This document shows, piece by piece, positions 1-10,352 of a stretch of DNA of 64,000 nucleotides. The DNA is from Orlajensenia leifsoniae (GTDB lineage Bacteria; Actinomycetota; Actinomycetes; Actinomycetales; Microbacteriaceae), in the NCBI RefSeq assembly GCF_004570845.1, contig NZ_SPQZ01000002.1, positions 620,001 through 684,000 on the forward strand. The letters run 5' to 3'. The notes below the pieces were generated by a model. That model did not search any database and had not been told where the DNA came from. It saw nothing but the letters and a program-made list of their open reading frames with translations. The first letter of the stretch is position 1. Each line of letters starts with the position of its first letter. The translations under genes and the position numbers were made by a program.

Positions 1-534
1 GTCCTTGAAGCCGCGACTGCGCAGGTGCTTGGTCAGCTCGTCCCAGCTCTTGGGGGCGAAGCCGACGCCGAAGTGCGCGGCGGCGTTGGCGTCGAAGCCG
101 CGCTCGCCCAGGAAGCGCCGACCGGGTTCCGCCCCGCCCGTGCGCAGCTGGTCGACGAAGAACTCGGCCGCTGCGGAGTTCGCGGCGAGCAGGCGGGCGC
201 GGTTGCCCTGATCGGGAGTCGCGCCGCCGTCTTCGTAGTGCAGCTCGAAACCGATGCGGGCCGCGAGGCGCTCGATGGCGTCGGCGAAGGTGACGTGGTC
301 CATGCGCTGCAGGAACGAGATGACGTCGCCGGATTCGCCGCATCCGAAGCAGTGGTAGAAACCGACCTGCGGACGCACGTGGAAACTGGGGCTGCGCTCG
401 TCATGGAAGGGGCAGAGGCCCTTCATCGAGCCGACGCCGGCCGACTTCAGCGAGACGTAGTCGCCCACGATGTCGGCGATGTTGGTACGGGACTTGACCT
501 CATCGATGTCTCCTTGACGGATGCGGCCGGCCAT
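1..534 (-). CDS. dnaG: DNA primase DnaG, N-terminal part (cut by window edge)
   Basis: The visible 178 residues start with MAGRIRQGDIDEVKSR and carry the CHC2 zinc-binding domain, with ligands C41, H44, C62 and C65 (CPFH and CFGC), followed by the start of the catalytic core region. DnaG makes RNA primers for Okazaki fragments and for replication start. The reading frame stays open to the first base of the window, so the TOPRIM and helicase-binding parts lie outside. It lies downstream of dgt on the same strand with about a 100-base gap that carries its own TAGGAT -10 box, so it may be transcribed both from dgt and alone. The start is the first ATG, six bases after that box, with no separate Shine-Dalgarno. 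Confidence 0.96.
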   Translation of the reverse strand, partial: MAGRIRQGDIDEVKSRTNIADIVGDYVSLKSAGVGSMKGLCPFHDERSPSFHVRPQVGFYHCFGCGESGDVISFLQRMDHVTFADAIERLAARIGFELHYEDGGATPDQGNRARLLAANSAAAEFFVDQLRTGGAEPGRRFLGERGFDANAAAHFGVGFAPKSWDELTKHLRSRGFKD

Positions 535-540
535 CCCCCA

Positions 541-546
541 ATCCTA
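541..546 (-). promoter_or_regulatory. -10 box of dnaG, predicted leaderless
   Basis: The minus strand reads TAGGAT, then six bases (TGGGGG), then the dnaG ATG. That spacing puts the transcription start on the start codon. No clear -35 is visible. Confidence 0.5.
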
Positions 547-635
547 CGGGCGAGCGACGCGGCATCCGTCCCCCAGCTCGAGGTTCGGGATGCGCATTGC
601 CGGCAGCGGCCGCACGACAGCGCAGCCCGCGATGC

Positions 636-1895
636 TCAGTTCTGGACGAGCCGCTCGTACCAGGCGAGGGCCGACTGGTCGGTGAGGCTGGCGACCTGGT
701 CGACGACGACGCGCTTGCGTGCAGCATCGTCGGATGCCGCCCGCCAGTCGCCCGCGAAGCCGACATCGAGGTGCTCGTCGCCGCCGCTCCACAGCACCTC
801 GGCGAGAGACTTGAGCACTTGGCGCTGCTGCTTGTAGATGGGTTGGCGGGTGTTCTTGGACATCACGAACGCGGCGACGATGCCCTTGAGCACGGCGATC
901 TCGGTCTTGACCGAACGCGGTACGACGACATCGGCGCCGAAGCGCGCCAGCACGGCCTGCGGGGCCGCCTGTCGGGTCGCCTCGGTCGCGGCGTGGGCGA
1001 AGCGGCCGATGAGCTCGCTGGTGAGGTTCTTGAGACGCGCCTGGTCGCGGCGGGTGCCGTCCCAGGTGTCGATCCAGAGCGGGAGTTCCTCGAGGCGGTC
1101 GAAGGCGCCCATGAGCTCGTCGTGGCTGTATTCGCCGCCGATCCACTCGTACATCGAGTCGACGAGCGCGTCGTGCTCCGAGCGACTGGCGAGAGCCGGG
1201 ATGTCGATGAAGCCGTTCACCACGGCGTCCTCGAAGTCGTGCACCGAGTACGCGATGTCGTCGGAGAGGTCCATGATCTGCGCTTCGATGCAGAGGCGCC
1301 GGTCGGGGGCATCGGCCCGCAGCCAGGTGAACACGTCGATGTCGTCGCTGTAGAAGCCGAACTTGTGGCGGCCGCTGGGGTCGGTGACGCTGGTCTCCTC
1401 CGGCCACGGGTACTTGCAGCTCGCGTCGAGGCTGGCGCGCGTGAGGTTGAGGCCGTAGCTGCGGCCGTCGTCGCCGAACACCTTGGGCTCGAGCCGGCTG
1501 AGCAGGCGCAGGGTCTGCGCATTGCCCTCGAAACCCCCGATGTCGCGAGCCCAGGAGTTGAGCGCGCGCTCGCCGTTGTGCCCGAAGGGCGGGTGGCCGA
1601 GATCGTGCGCGAGGCAGGCGGTGTCGACGACGTCGGGGTCGAGCGACAGGCTGGTGGCGAGCTCGCGGCCGACCTGGGCGACCTCGAGCGAATGCGTGAG
1701 CCTGTTGCGGGCGAAGTCGAGGCCGGCAGTCGGGCTCAGGACCTGGGTCTTGGCGGCGAGGCGGCGCAGAGCACTCGAGTGCAGGAGCCGGGCGCGGTCG
1801 CGGGCGAAGTCGCTGCGACGCGTCGAGTGGTCTTCGGGCAGCCAGCGCTCGGCGTCTCGCACGCCGTAGTCGCCGGTGCCCGGCTCAGCCGCCAC
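636..1895 (-). CDS. dgt: Deoxyguanosinetriphosphate triphosphohydrolase-like protein (HD domain)
   Basis: A 419-residue HD-domain phosphohydrolase of the Dgt type, which hydrolyses dNTPs to nucleoside and triphosphate and helps keep dNTP pools balanced. Metal ligands are visible: H68 (LTHSLEV) and the HD pair H97-D98 in LAHDLGHPPFGHNGE, with H101 and H106 downstream. Length fits the actinobacterial family. The open frame runs far upstream, but the natural start is the GTG at 1895, which overlaps the end of dusB by 11 bases, so the two are probably translated in a coupled way. It precedes dnaG, an arrangement common in Actinobacteria. The substrate (dGTP only or several dNTPs) cannot be told from the sequence. 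Confidence 0.93.
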   Translation of the reverse strand: MAAEPGTGDYGVRDAERWLPEDHSTRRSDFARDRARLLHSSALRRLAAKTQVLSPTAGLDFARNRLTHSLEVAQVGRELATSLSLDPDVVDTACLAHDLGHPPFGHNGERALNSWARDIGGFEGNAQTLRLLSRLEPKVFGDDGRSYGLNLTRASLDASCKYPWPEETSVTDPSGRHKFGFYSDDIDVFTWLRADAPDRRLCIEAQIMDLSDDIAYSVHDFEDAVVNGFIDIPALASRSEHDALVDSMYEWIGGEYSHDELMGAFDRLEELPLWIDTWDGTRRDQARLKNLTSELIGRFAHAATEATRQAAPQAVLARFGADVVVPRSVKTEIAVLKGIVAAFVMSKNTRQPIYKQQRQVLKSLAEVLWSGGDEHLDVGFAGDWRAASDDAARKRVVVDQVASLTDQSALAWYERLVQN

Positions 1896-3042
1896 TCGTG
1901 TCCAGTTCGGCGTCGTTGAGCGTGGTGCGCTCGGCGCCGGCGAGTTCCTGCGAGTCGAGCCAGCCCTGCGGCAGGGAGGGGCTCTTCGGGGTGCCCGCAC
2001 GACCGCGAGGTCCCTCGGCGCCCTCACCCGGGTACGGCTGGTCCCAGTCGAGCGTGCCGAGCAGATCGTCGAGCATCTGCAGGGACTCCACCGTGGCCAT
2101 GCGCGCACGAAGCTCGCCACCGACGGGGTAGCCCTTGAAGTACCACGCCACGTGCTTGCGGATGTCGCGGCAGCCGCGATCCTCGTCGTCGAAGAAGTCC
2201 ACGAGCAGCTCGGCGTGCCGGCGGAAGGTCTCGGCGACCTGGCCGAGCGTGGGCTGGAACGATACGGACTCGCCGCGGAAGGCTGCGGCGAGGTCGCCGA
2301 ACAGCCACGGCCGGCCGAGGCATCCGCGGCCCACGACGACGCCGTCGCAGCCGGTCTCGCGCACCATCCGGAGGGCGTCGTCGGCAGACCAGATGTCGCC
2401 GTTGCCGAGCACCGGGGTGCCGGTGATCGTGTTCTTGAGCTTCTCGATGGCCGACCAGTCGGCGTGGCCCGAGTAGAACTCGGCGGCGGTGCGGGCGTGC
2501 AGGGCGATGGAGGCGACACCGGCTCCCTCGGCGGCACGGGCGGCCTCGAGGTAGGTGAGGTGGTCGGAGTCGATGCCCTTGCGCATCTTGATGGTGAGCG
2601 GAACATCGCCGGCCGCCTTCACAGCGCCCTCGACGATCTGGCGGAACAACCCGAGCTTCCAGGGCAGCGCCGCTCCCCCGCCCTTGCGCGTCACCTTCGG
2701 CACCGGGCAGCCGAAGTTCAGGTCGATGTGGTCGGCGCGATCTTCGGCGACGAGCATGGTGACGGCCTCGGAGACGGTCTTGGGGTCGACGCCGTAGAGC
2801 TGGATGGAGCGGGTGGTCTCGCTCTCGTGGTGCGTGATGAGGCGCATCGACTCGGGCGTGCGTTCGACGAGCGCGCGGCTCGTGATCATCTCGCTGACGT
2901 AGAGGCCTGCGCCGAACTCGCGGCAGAGGCGGCGGAACGCCGTGTTGGTGATGCCCGCCATCGGTGCGAGCACGACGGGGACGTCGAGTTCGAGCGGCCC
3001 GATCGACAAGGGCGCCTGCGTGAGAGTGGTTGCGGAAGACAT
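1885..3042 (-). CDS. dusB: tRNA-dihydrouridine synthase DusB-like
   Basis: A 385-residue FMN enzyme that reduces uridine to dihydrouridine in tRNA D loops. The TIM-barrel start VVLAPMAGITNTAFRRL and the catalytic cysteine C112 in LNFGCPVPKV are present, as are the FMN phosphate-binding GNGDIWS and GRGCLGRPWLF motifs. The C-terminal helical domain is followed by a roughly 40-residue polar tail. It starts at ATG 3042, divergent from the YbaK gene with only 50 bases between them, and its stop overlaps the start of dgt. Which D-loop position it modifies is not decided by these motifs; assignment to the DusB subgroup is by overall similarity. Confidence 0.95.
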   Translation of the reverse strand: MSSATTLTQAPLSIGPLELDVPVVLAPMAGITNTAFRRLCREFGAGLYVSEMITSRALVERTPESMRLITHHESETTRSIQLYGVDPKTVSEAVTMLVAEDRADHIDLNFGCPVPKVTRKGGGAALPWKLGLFRQIVEGAVKAAGDVPLTIKMRKGIDSDHLTYLEAARAAEGAGVASIALHARTAAEFYSGHADWSAIEKLKNTITGTPVLGNGDIWSADDALRMVRETGCDGVVVGRGCLGRPWLFGDLAAAFRGESVSFQPTLGQVAETFRRHAELLVDFFDDEDRGCRDIRKHVAWYFKGYPVGGELRARMATVESLQMLDDLLGTLDWDQPYPGEGAEGPRGRAGTPKSPSLPQGWLDSQELAGAERTTLNDAELDTSGG

Positions 3043-3092
3043 GTGGCTCTATTCTCCCAGATGACGACTGCTTCTCGAACTGCGGGGTACTG

Positions 3093-3587
3093 ATGAGTGA
3101 TGAGATCCGATTCGACGGCCTCGAGGGAACGGCGCGGGTGTCGGCGGATGCCGCTGCTCGAGGGCTCACCGTCGAGATCATCGAGCGCCCCGCTGCGTCG
3201 AGTCTCGCCGAGGCCGCGGCGCTCATGGGCATCAGGCCGCTCGACATCGTGAAGACGCTGGTGGTCAAGCGCAGCGACGACACCTACCTGTTCGCACTGG
3301 TTCCCGGCGGCCGGAAGATCTCGTGGCCGAAGCTGCGGGCACTTCTCGGGGTGAACAAGCTGCAGATGCCGGATGCCGACCGCGCACTGGCGGCGACGGG
3401 CTACGAGCGCGGCACGATCACGCCGCTGGGCTCGCGCCACGAGTGGCCGGTGGTCGCCGACGTCTCGATCGTCGGCGCGCGCGTCGCGATGGGCGCCGGA
3501 GCGCACGGGCACAGTGCCTTCGTCGACGCCGATGCGCTGATCGCGGCGTACGGCGCGCAGGTCGCCGACATCACCGATCCGGAGTAG
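3093..3587 (+). CDS. YbaK/EbsC-family aminoacyl-tRNA deacylase
   Basis: 164 residues with the YbaK/ProX editing-domain fold: LTVEIIERPAASSLAEAA, then DIVKTLVVK with the conserved lysine, then GRKISWPKLRALLG and the glycine-rich GTITPLGSRHEWPVVAD segment. Family members hydrolyse mischarged aminoacyl-tRNAs such as Cys-tRNA(Pro) or Ala-tRNA(Pro). The frame is open further upstream, but MSDEIRFDG at 3093 is the natural start because the earlier codons overlap the divergent dusB gene. A weak GGGG element precedes the ATG. The exact editing specificity cannot be read from the sequence. Confidence 0.9.
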   Translation: MSDEIRFDGLEGTARVSADAAARGLTVEIIERPAASSLAEAAALMGIRPLDIVKTLVVKRSDDTYLFALVPGGRKISWPKLRALLGVNKLQMPDADRALAATGYERGTITPLGSRHEWPVVADVSIVGARVAMGAGAHGHSAFVDADALIAAYGAQVADITDPE

Positions 3588-3617
3588 GAACTCCGCTGGG
3601 CGAGTAGCGGAAGACGC

Positions 3618-3740
3618 TCAGAAGGAGCAGCTGTCGCCTTCGCAGACCGGAGCCGCGGCATCCGTCGCCAGAGTCAGGAGCAGCGGCTTCATCACCGGGG
3701 CCGCGATCGTCGGAGCTGCGGTGGCCGTGTCGTCGCTCAT
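3618..3740 (-). CDS. 40-aa ORF with C-terminal CEGDSC motif, coupled to the DsbA-like gene
   Basis: The ORF reads MSDDTATAAPTIAAPV, then a short apolar stretch (KPLLLTLATDAAAP), and ends VCEGDSCSF. Its ATG overlaps the TGA of the upstream FrnE-like gene as ATGA, the arrangement seen at many true gene junctions in this window. It contains the ACG-GAT-GCC codon string typical of coding DNA here. Two cysteines spaced CX4C at the tail of a tiny protein, next to a CPWC thiol oxidoreductase, suggest a redox partner, a metal-binding peptide or a substrate, but that is inference. I do not recognise the family with certainty. It could be a chance ORF; the overlap, codon choice and cysteine pair argue against that. 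Confidence 0.6.
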   Translation of the reverse strand: MSDDTATAAPTIAAPVMKPLLLTLATDAAAPVCEGDSCSF

Positions 3741-4402
3741 GCGCCGACCTGCTCCCGCTCGCCGGCGACCTGCTGGATCGCCTGGGTGAAGACCTCCGAG
3801 GGCTGTGCGCCCGAGACCCCGTACTTGCCGTCGATCACGAAGAACGGAACGCCATTGATGCCGTAGGCGCGAGCCTGGTCGATGTCGGCCTGCACATCGG
3901 CGGCGAAGCTGTCGTTCTCGAGGGCGGCCCGGGCGGCATCGGCGTCGAGGCCGACCTCGACGGCGTATCCGACGAGGTCATCGGTGCGGTTCACGTAGCC
4001 GCCCTCCTCGAAGTACGCCTTCAGCAGGCGCTCGGTCAGTTCGAGCTGCTTGCCGTCGGCCTTCGCGAAGTGCAGCAGCTCGTGCGCCTTGAGGGTCTTC
4101 GTGTGCTTGACCTCGTCGAAGTGGTAGTCGAGCCCGGCCTTCGCGGCGATGCCGGTCACGTGCTCGAGCATGGCCTCGACCTGCTCCACGGGCATGCCCT
4201 TGGCATTGGCGAGGTACTCGGTCGTCGAGCCCACGAAGTCGGCCGGGGTGTCGGGCGAGAGTTCGAAGGAGTGGTACTCCACCTCGACGTCGGGGCCGTC
4301 GGCTCCGAGAGCCGCAATGCCGCCTTCGAGGTTGCGCTTGCCGATGTAGCACCAGGGGCAGGCGATGTCGGACCAGATGTCGATCTTGATGGGTTCACTC
4401 AC
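3737..4402 (-). CDS. DsbA-family (FrnE-like) oxidoreductase
   Basis: 221 residues with a thioredoxin-fold DsbA domain. The active site is C15-P-W-C18 in the opening strand-helix (WSDIACPWCYIGKR), the long helical insertion follows, and the cis-proline loop is GVPFF near residue 186. There is no signal peptide, so it acts in the cytosol. FrnE-type proteins are thiol-disulphide oxidoreductases or isomerases; some relatives act in polyketide pathways or stress tolerance, but nothing here ties this copy to a pathway. Its stop codon overlaps the ATG of a 40-aa Cys-containing ORF. The next gene upstream on the other strand is YbaK. Confidence 0.92.
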   Translation of the reverse strand: MSEPIKIDIWSDIACPWCYIGKRNLEGGIAALGADGPDVEVEYHSFELSPDTPADFVGSTTEYLANAKGMPVEQVEAMLEHVTGIAAKAGLDYHFDEVKHTKTLKAHELLHFAKADGKQLELTERLLKAYFEEGGYVNRTDDLVGYAVEVGLDADAARAALENDSFAADVQADIDQARAYGINGVPFFVIDGKYGVSGAQPSEVFTQAIQQVAGEREQVGA

Positions 4403-4456
4403 GCTGGTGGCAACCGGGGCTCAGACGTTCGTATTCCCGCCGCGGTGCTCCCCGCC

Positions 4457-5275
4457 TCAGCGAGCAGACGAGGCAGTGGTCGGCGCATCGACGGCTCCGC
4501 CGAACCGCCGGTTGCGCGAGGCGTAGAGCTCGATGGCCTTCCAGAGCTCGGTGCGGCCGAAGTCGGGCCAGAGGGTGTCGAGGAAGACCATCTCCGCGTA
4601 GGCCGACTGCCACAGCAGGAAGTTCGACGTGCGCTGCTCCCCCGAGCTGCGCACGAACAGGTCGACGTCGGGCATCTCCGGGGTGTAGAGCCGCTTGGCG
4701 ATGAGTTTCTCCGACACCGCGGACGGGCGGATGCGACCGGCGGCCACGTCGTCGGCGATCGAGCGCACGGCATCCGTGATCTCATTGCGTCCGCCGTAGT
4801 TGACGCACATGGTCAGCGTGAGCGCGTCGTTGCCCGCCGTCATCTGCTCGGCGAACTGCAACTCCTCGATGACGCTCTTCCACAGGCGCGGCTTGCGACC
4901 GGCCCACCGGATGCGCACACCCCACTCGTTGAGCTGGTCGCGGCGCCGGTGGAGCACGTCGCGGTTGTAGCCCATGAGGAAGCGCACCTCCTCGGGCGAA
5001 CGCTTCCAGTTCTCGGTGGAGAACGCGTACACGCTGAGGTGCTTCACCCCGATCTGCAGGGCGCCGGCGACGACGTCGAGCAACGCCACCTCTCCGGCCT
5101 TATGGCCCTCGATGCGGGTGAGGCCGCGCTGGTTGGCCCAGCGTCCGTTGCCGTCCATGACGATGGCGACGTGCTCGGGAACAGCCTTCTTCGGCAGCTC
5201 GGGCGGGTAGAGGCCGGTCCAGTCGACGGGAACGTAGGGAACGGCATCCTTGTGCGTGTACGGCTTGGGGCTCAC
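4457..5275 (-). CDS. uppS: Isoprenyl transferase (undecaprenyl diphosphate synthase type)
   Basis: A 272-residue cis-prenyltransferase that adds isopentenyl diphosphate units to make the lipid carrier for peptidoglycan and other wall polymers. The catalytic aspartate D41 is in MDGNGRWA; the [20 protein letters not shown] and [15 protein letters not shown] motifs are all present. The actinobacterial N-terminal extension before the core is about 35 residues long. The start is GTG 5275 because it overlaps the recO stop as GTGA; the open frame continues upstream only through recO. Actinobacteria often carry two such enzymes (short- and long-chain), and chain length cannot be told here. Confidence 0.95.
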   Translation of the reverse strand: MSPKPYTHKDAVPYVPVDWTGLYPPELPKKAVPEHVAIVMDGNGRWANQRGLTRIEGHKAGEVALLDVVAGALQIGVKHLSVYAFSTENWKRSPEEVRFLMGYNRDVLHRRRDQLNEWGVRIRWAGRKPRLWKSVIEELQFAEQMTAGNDALTLTMCVNYGGRNEITDAVRSIADDVAAGRIRPSAVSEKLIAKRLYTPEMPDVDLFVRSSGEQRTSNFLLWQSAYAEMVFLDTLWPDFGRTELWKAIELYASRNRRFGGAVDAPTTASSAR

Positions 5276-6003
5276 GAACTCTCCCGGGAGACGTGCGGCA
5301 GAGAGCGCAGACCACGCTCGAGGTGCCACTGGGCGTAGGCGGCCACGATGCCGCTGGCTTTGGACCTGGTCGACTCGGATGCCGCTTCCGCCGTGGGCCA
5401 GTCGCCCTCGACGAGGGCGCCGAGCAGGCCGATCGTGACGGCATCCACCTTGGGAGCTCCGGGAGGCGCGCACGTGTCGCAGACCACCCCGCCCAGCTGC
5501 ACGACGATCGAGTGGTGCGGACCGACGGTGGCGCACCGGGCGCAGTCGGTGAAGGTGGGCGCCCAGCCGGCGACAGACAGGGCGCGCAACAGGTAGGAGT
5601 CGAGGGTGAGCGTCGGCGCGTGCTCCCGGCGGGAGAGGGAGCGCAGGGCGCCGACCAGCAGCAGGTACTGCTGCAGCGAACCCTCGGACTCCGTGACCCG
5701 ATCGGCCGTCTCCACCATGACCGATGCCGCCGTGTAGCTGCCGTAGTCGTCGGTGATGAGGGTGCCGTAGGAGCCGAGCGACTCGGCCTGGGTGATCACA
5801 TCGAGGGTGCGCCCCTCCCAGAGCTGCACGTCGGCGACCATGAACGGCTCGAGCCTGGCACCGAACTTCGAAGCCGTGCGTCGGACGCCCTTGGCGACAG
5901 CGCGCACCTTGCCGTGCTGACGCGTGAGCATGGTGACGATGCGGTCGGCTTCACCCAGCTTGTGGGTGCGCAGCACGACGGCTTCATCACGGTAGACAGG
6001 CAC
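5272..6003 (-). CDS. recO: DNA repair protein RecO
   Basis: A 243-residue RecO: an N-terminal OB fold ([20 protein letters not shown]), a helical middle, and a four-cysteine zinc element near the C terminus (CARCATVG and VVCDTCAPP). RecO loads RecA on SSB-coated single-stranded DNA together with RecR in gap repair. The frame is open far upstream. GTG 6003 gives the family N terminus and lies six bases after a GATGAT element that could be a weak -10 box; ATG 6030 would add nine residues. The stop overlaps the uppS start by four bases, so the two are coupled. Confidence 0.92.
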   Translation of the reverse strand: MPVYRDEAVVLRTHKLGEADRIVTMLTRQHGKVRAVAKGVRRTASKFGARLEPFMVADVQLWEGRTLDVITQAESLGSYGTLITDDYGSYTAASVMVETADRVTESEGSLQQYLLLVGALRSLSRREHAPTLTLDSYLLRALSVAGWAPTFTDCARCATVGPHHSIVVQLGGVVCDTCAPPGAPKVDAVTIGLLGALVEGDWPTAEAASESTRSKASGIVAAYAQWHLERGLRSLPHVSRESS

Positions 6004-6061
6004 CCCTCGATCATCCCACTGCCCCGGCATGACATCGCGCCGGGCGGGCCGACTCAGTTGA

Positions 6062-6067
6062 TATACA
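6062..6067 (+). promoter_or_regulatory. -10 box of the UPF0126/TRIC-like gene
   Basis: TATACA lies six bases before the GTG start at 6074. No Shine-Dalgarno is visible in between, so a leaderless transcript is likely. Confidence 0.45.
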
Positions 6068-6073
6068 TGACGA

Positions 6074-6733
6074 GTGCATACGGCCCTCTTCACCATCCCC
6101 CTCTGGCTCGACCTGACTGCCGTCGCAATCGGAGCCATCCAGGGCGCGATGTTCTCGGGCCGTCTGAAGGAGCACCGCATCGACCTGCTCGGCGTCACGA
6201 TCATCGGCGTGGTCGTCGGCCTCGGCGGTGGTCTGTTGCGCGACCTGCTGCTGAATGTTCCCCTCGCCCTGATCCAGACCAACTGGTATCTCATCGTCGC
6301 GACGGTCGCCGCCATCATCGGCATGCTGCTCCAGCGCGCATTCGCACGCCTCAACCCCCTGATCATCGCGTTGGACGCCGTCACTATCGGCCTGTTCGGT
6401 GCGATCGGCACGACGAAGGCGCTCTCGGTCGGGGTTCCCGTCGTGCCCGCGGTCTTCGTCGGCGTCGTCGCGGCCGTGGGCGGCTCGATCCTGCGCGACA
6501 TGATGCTGAACCTCCCGATCGCGCTCATGCACGTCGGGTCGCTCTACGCCGTGGCCGCCGGGGCCGGCACGATCCTGTTGGTCGCGCTCGCCGCGGCCGG
6601 AATCGACATCACCATCGCCGGGCTCGCCTGCGTGGCGGTGACGACGCTCATCCGACTGCTGGCGGTGAGATTCGGCTGGAGCCTGCCGGAGCAGCGCGCC
6701 ATCGGCAGCTGGATGCGGTGGCGGCGGGCGTAG
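6074..6733 (+). CDS. TRIC/UPF0126-family membrane protein
   Basis: 219 residues with about seven membrane helices in two homologous halves. Each half carries the family signature: [16 protein letters not shown] in the first and [16 protein letters not shown] in the second. Bacterial members form trimeric intracellular-cation-type channels or have been linked to glycine uptake; the substrate cannot be read from the sequence. It is a single gene, divergent from recO and convergent with leuA, with a large palindromic element behind it. The start is GTG at 6074, just after a TATACA box. Confidence 0.85.
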   Translation: MHTALFTIPLWLDLTAVAIGAIQGAMFSGRLKEHRIDLLGVTIIGVVVGLGGGLLRDLLLNVPLALIQTNWYLIVATVAAIIGMLLQRAFARLNPLIIALDAVTIGLFGAIGTTKALSVGVPVVPAVFVGVVAAVGGSILRDMMLNLPIALMHVGSLYAVAAGAGTILLVALAAAGIDITIAGLACVAVTTLIRLLAVRFGWSLPEQRAIGSWMRWRRA

Positions 6734-6753
6734 ACGGCGTGATGCTGGAACCG

Positions 6754-6843
6754 CCCGCTCGCTGAGGCCCGGACGAAGTCCGCGGTCGAAGCGCTGCGTG
6801 GAGCGCTTCGACCGCGCGCTGCGCGCGGGCCTCAGCGAGCGGG
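6754..6843. repeat. Large intergenic inverted repeat, likely bidirectional terminator
   Basis: Outer arms 6754-6771 and 6826-6843 are perfect 18-base inverted repeats (CCCGCTCGCTGAGGCCCG and its complement). Inner arms 6781-6795 and 6802-6816 (CGCGGTCGAAGCGCT) are also perfect. The left arm region 6755-6793 is identical over 39 bases to 28172-28210. It lies between convergent genes (TRIC-like and leuA), so it can stop transcription from both sides. It is a repeated element, not a simple unique terminator. Confidence 0.85.
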
Positions 6844-6881
6844 AGACTCAGGTGTGATCGGGACGGGCAGCAGTGCTGACC

Positions 6882-8764
<1,883 letters not shown>

Positions 8765-8768
8765 CTTC

Positions 8769-8774
8769 AGGTTA
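8769..8774 (-). promoter_or_regulatory. Candidate -10 box of leuA leader transcript
   Basis: TAACCT on the minus strand fits TANNNT and would place the transcript start close to the leader ORF ATG at 8764, about 110 bases before leuA. No convincing -35 is seen. Confidence 0.35.
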
Positions 8775-8870
8775 GCATCCGAGGCGTCTGTGTGACGGAT
8801 GCTTCATCCCGATCGCAATGCGGCCGTGACCTCCGTGGCGGCTCGGACTGCTGCCCCGACCGACATGAGG

Positions 8871-8896
8871 CAGGGGCGGCTTCAACGCCGCCCCTG
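8871..8896 (-). terminator. Terminator behind the ABC exporter genes
   Basis: CAGGGGCGGC and GCCGCCCCTG form a perfect 10-base-pair stem with a six-base loop, 43 bases after the permease stop codon. No U tract follows, as is common in GC-rich actinobacteria. Confidence 0.7.
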
Positions 8897-8939
8897 CCCG
8901 TCCCGACCGGTGGCCCCCCAACGGTCGAGCTCATTCGCC

Positions 8940-10352
8940 TCAGTCGACCGCGAGGGCGACGACGGGCGAGACCGTGGTGGCCCGACGGGCCGGGGCGACG
9001 GATGCCGCCAGCGTGAGCACGATGCCCGCGAGCACGGTGATGCCGATGATCGCCCACGGGAGCGACGGGGCGGCGATGCCGTGGACGATCGAGCCGAGCA
9101 TCGACTGTGCGGCAGCCCAGCCGTAGAAGACGCCGAGCACCACGCCGAGGCCGATGGCGGCGACGGTCATCTGGGCGCTCTCGGCGACGATCATCGAGCG
9201 CACCTGACGACCGGTGAAGCCGAGGGCACGCAGGAGGCCGAGTTCGCGGGTGCGCTGGAGCACGCTGAGCGACAGGTTGTTGATCATGCCGATGGCGGCG
9301 ATGACGGCCGAGAAGCCGACCAGGCCGGTGAAGATCGCTGTCGTGACGGTGAGGGTCTGGTCGATCGCGGCCAGGGCCATCGGGTCGTCGGCGAACTGCG
9401 TGACGATCATGTCCCGATAGCTCTGCATGGCCACGGCGAACATCGTGACCAGGGTCACGCCGATCACGAGACCGATGGTGGCGCGCGAGGAGCGGTCGGG
9501 AAAGCGCACCGCGTTCTCGGCCGCGAGCCTGGCCGGAGGACGAGACCCCAGCATGCGCCCGACCAGGGTCAGGACGGGCGGCATGATGATGTGCGCGCCG
9601 ACGATGATGCCGGTGAAGGAGAACACGCCCCCGAAGAACGCGATGAAGAGGCCGAAGACGGAGACGAGGCCGACGATCACGCCCAGCGCGACCAGGCCGA
9701 GGCCGATCACGAACAGGACGATCGCGGCGACGTTGCGGCCCGTGCGCTTCACGGCCTCCTCGCGGGTGGCCTCCACGGAGGCGCCGGTGGCTGCGAGCGG
9801 GGTCACGGTGGTCACCTTGCGCGACCCCACCCAGGCTGCCGCCCACGTGGTCACGGCGACGACGCCTACGGGCAGCAGGATCACGGGGTCGAGGAAGAAG
9901 TACTCCAACTCGGGCAGCCAGCCCTGGGCCATGCCGATCACGACGGTGAGTACCGCGATCAGGATGCCGAGGACGAGGCCGAGCGCCGAGCCGAGCAGGC
10001 CGACGATGAGGCCCTCGGTGGCGACGCTGCGGCGCACGGTCTTCGCCTGCGCGCCGATGAGGCGGAGCAGCGCGATCTCGCGCACGCGGCCGGCGATGAT
10101 CGTCGAGAAGGTGTTCGCGGTGACGATGGCACCGACGTAGACCGCGATCAGGGTGAAGACCGACGTGACGACGGTGAGGATGGCGCGGACCGTCGCCGAT
10201 CCCTCGGTCATGCCCGAGGAGTCGACGACGGTGCTGATGAGCCCGGTCGCCTCGAGCAGCACGACGCCGAAGGTGGCGCTGAGCGACGCGACGACGATGC
10301 TCGACACGTGGTCGCGCGGGCGGCCGGTCAGGCGGGCGGCGTTGGCACTCAT
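8940..10352 (-). CDS. ABC transporter permease with two FtsX domains
   Basis: 470 residues, all membrane and short loops. Two FtsX-type cores are visible: the first around residues 60-190 (AGRVREIALLRLIGAQAKTV), the second around 340-470 (QRTRELGLLRALGFTGRQV). Each has the coupling motif that contacts the ATPase. The usual large extracellular domains of MacB/LolC-type permeases are missing, so this is a compact exporter. Its ATG overlaps the ATPase stop (ATGA). A response regulator and histidine kinase lie just upstream in the same direction. Such ATPase-permease-kinase-regulator groups often deal with antimicrobial peptides or envelope stress; the substrate here is unknown. Confidence 0.88.
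   Translation of the reverse strand: MSANAARLTGRPRDHVSSIVVASLSATFGVVLLEATGLISTVVDSSGMTEGSATVRAILTVVTSVFTLIAVYVGAIVTANTFSTIIAGRVREIALLRLIGAQAKTVRRSVATEGLIVGLLGSALGLVLGILIAVLTVVIGMAQGWLPELEYFFLDPVILLPVGVVAVTTWAAAWVGSRKVTTVTPLAATGASVEATREEAVKRTGRNVAAIVLFVIGLGLVALGVIVGLVSVFGLFIAFFGGVFSFTGIIVGAHIIMPPVLTLVGRMLGSRPPARLAAENAVRFPDRSSRATIGLVIGVTLVTMFAVAMQSYRDMIVTQFADDPMALAAIDQTLTVTTAIFTGLVGFSAVIAAIGMINNLSLSVLQRTRELGLLRALGFTGRQVRSMIVAESAQMTVAAIGLGVVLGVFYGWAAAQSMLGSIVHGIAAPSLPWAIIGITVLAGIVLTLAASVAPARRATTVSPVVALAVD

Noticed and set aside
6004-6528. N-terminal extension of RecO to 418 residues
   Set aside because: The extra residues are Arg/Thr/Pro-rich, match nothing in RecO and lie antisense to the TRIC-like gene; GTG 6003 gives the family start.
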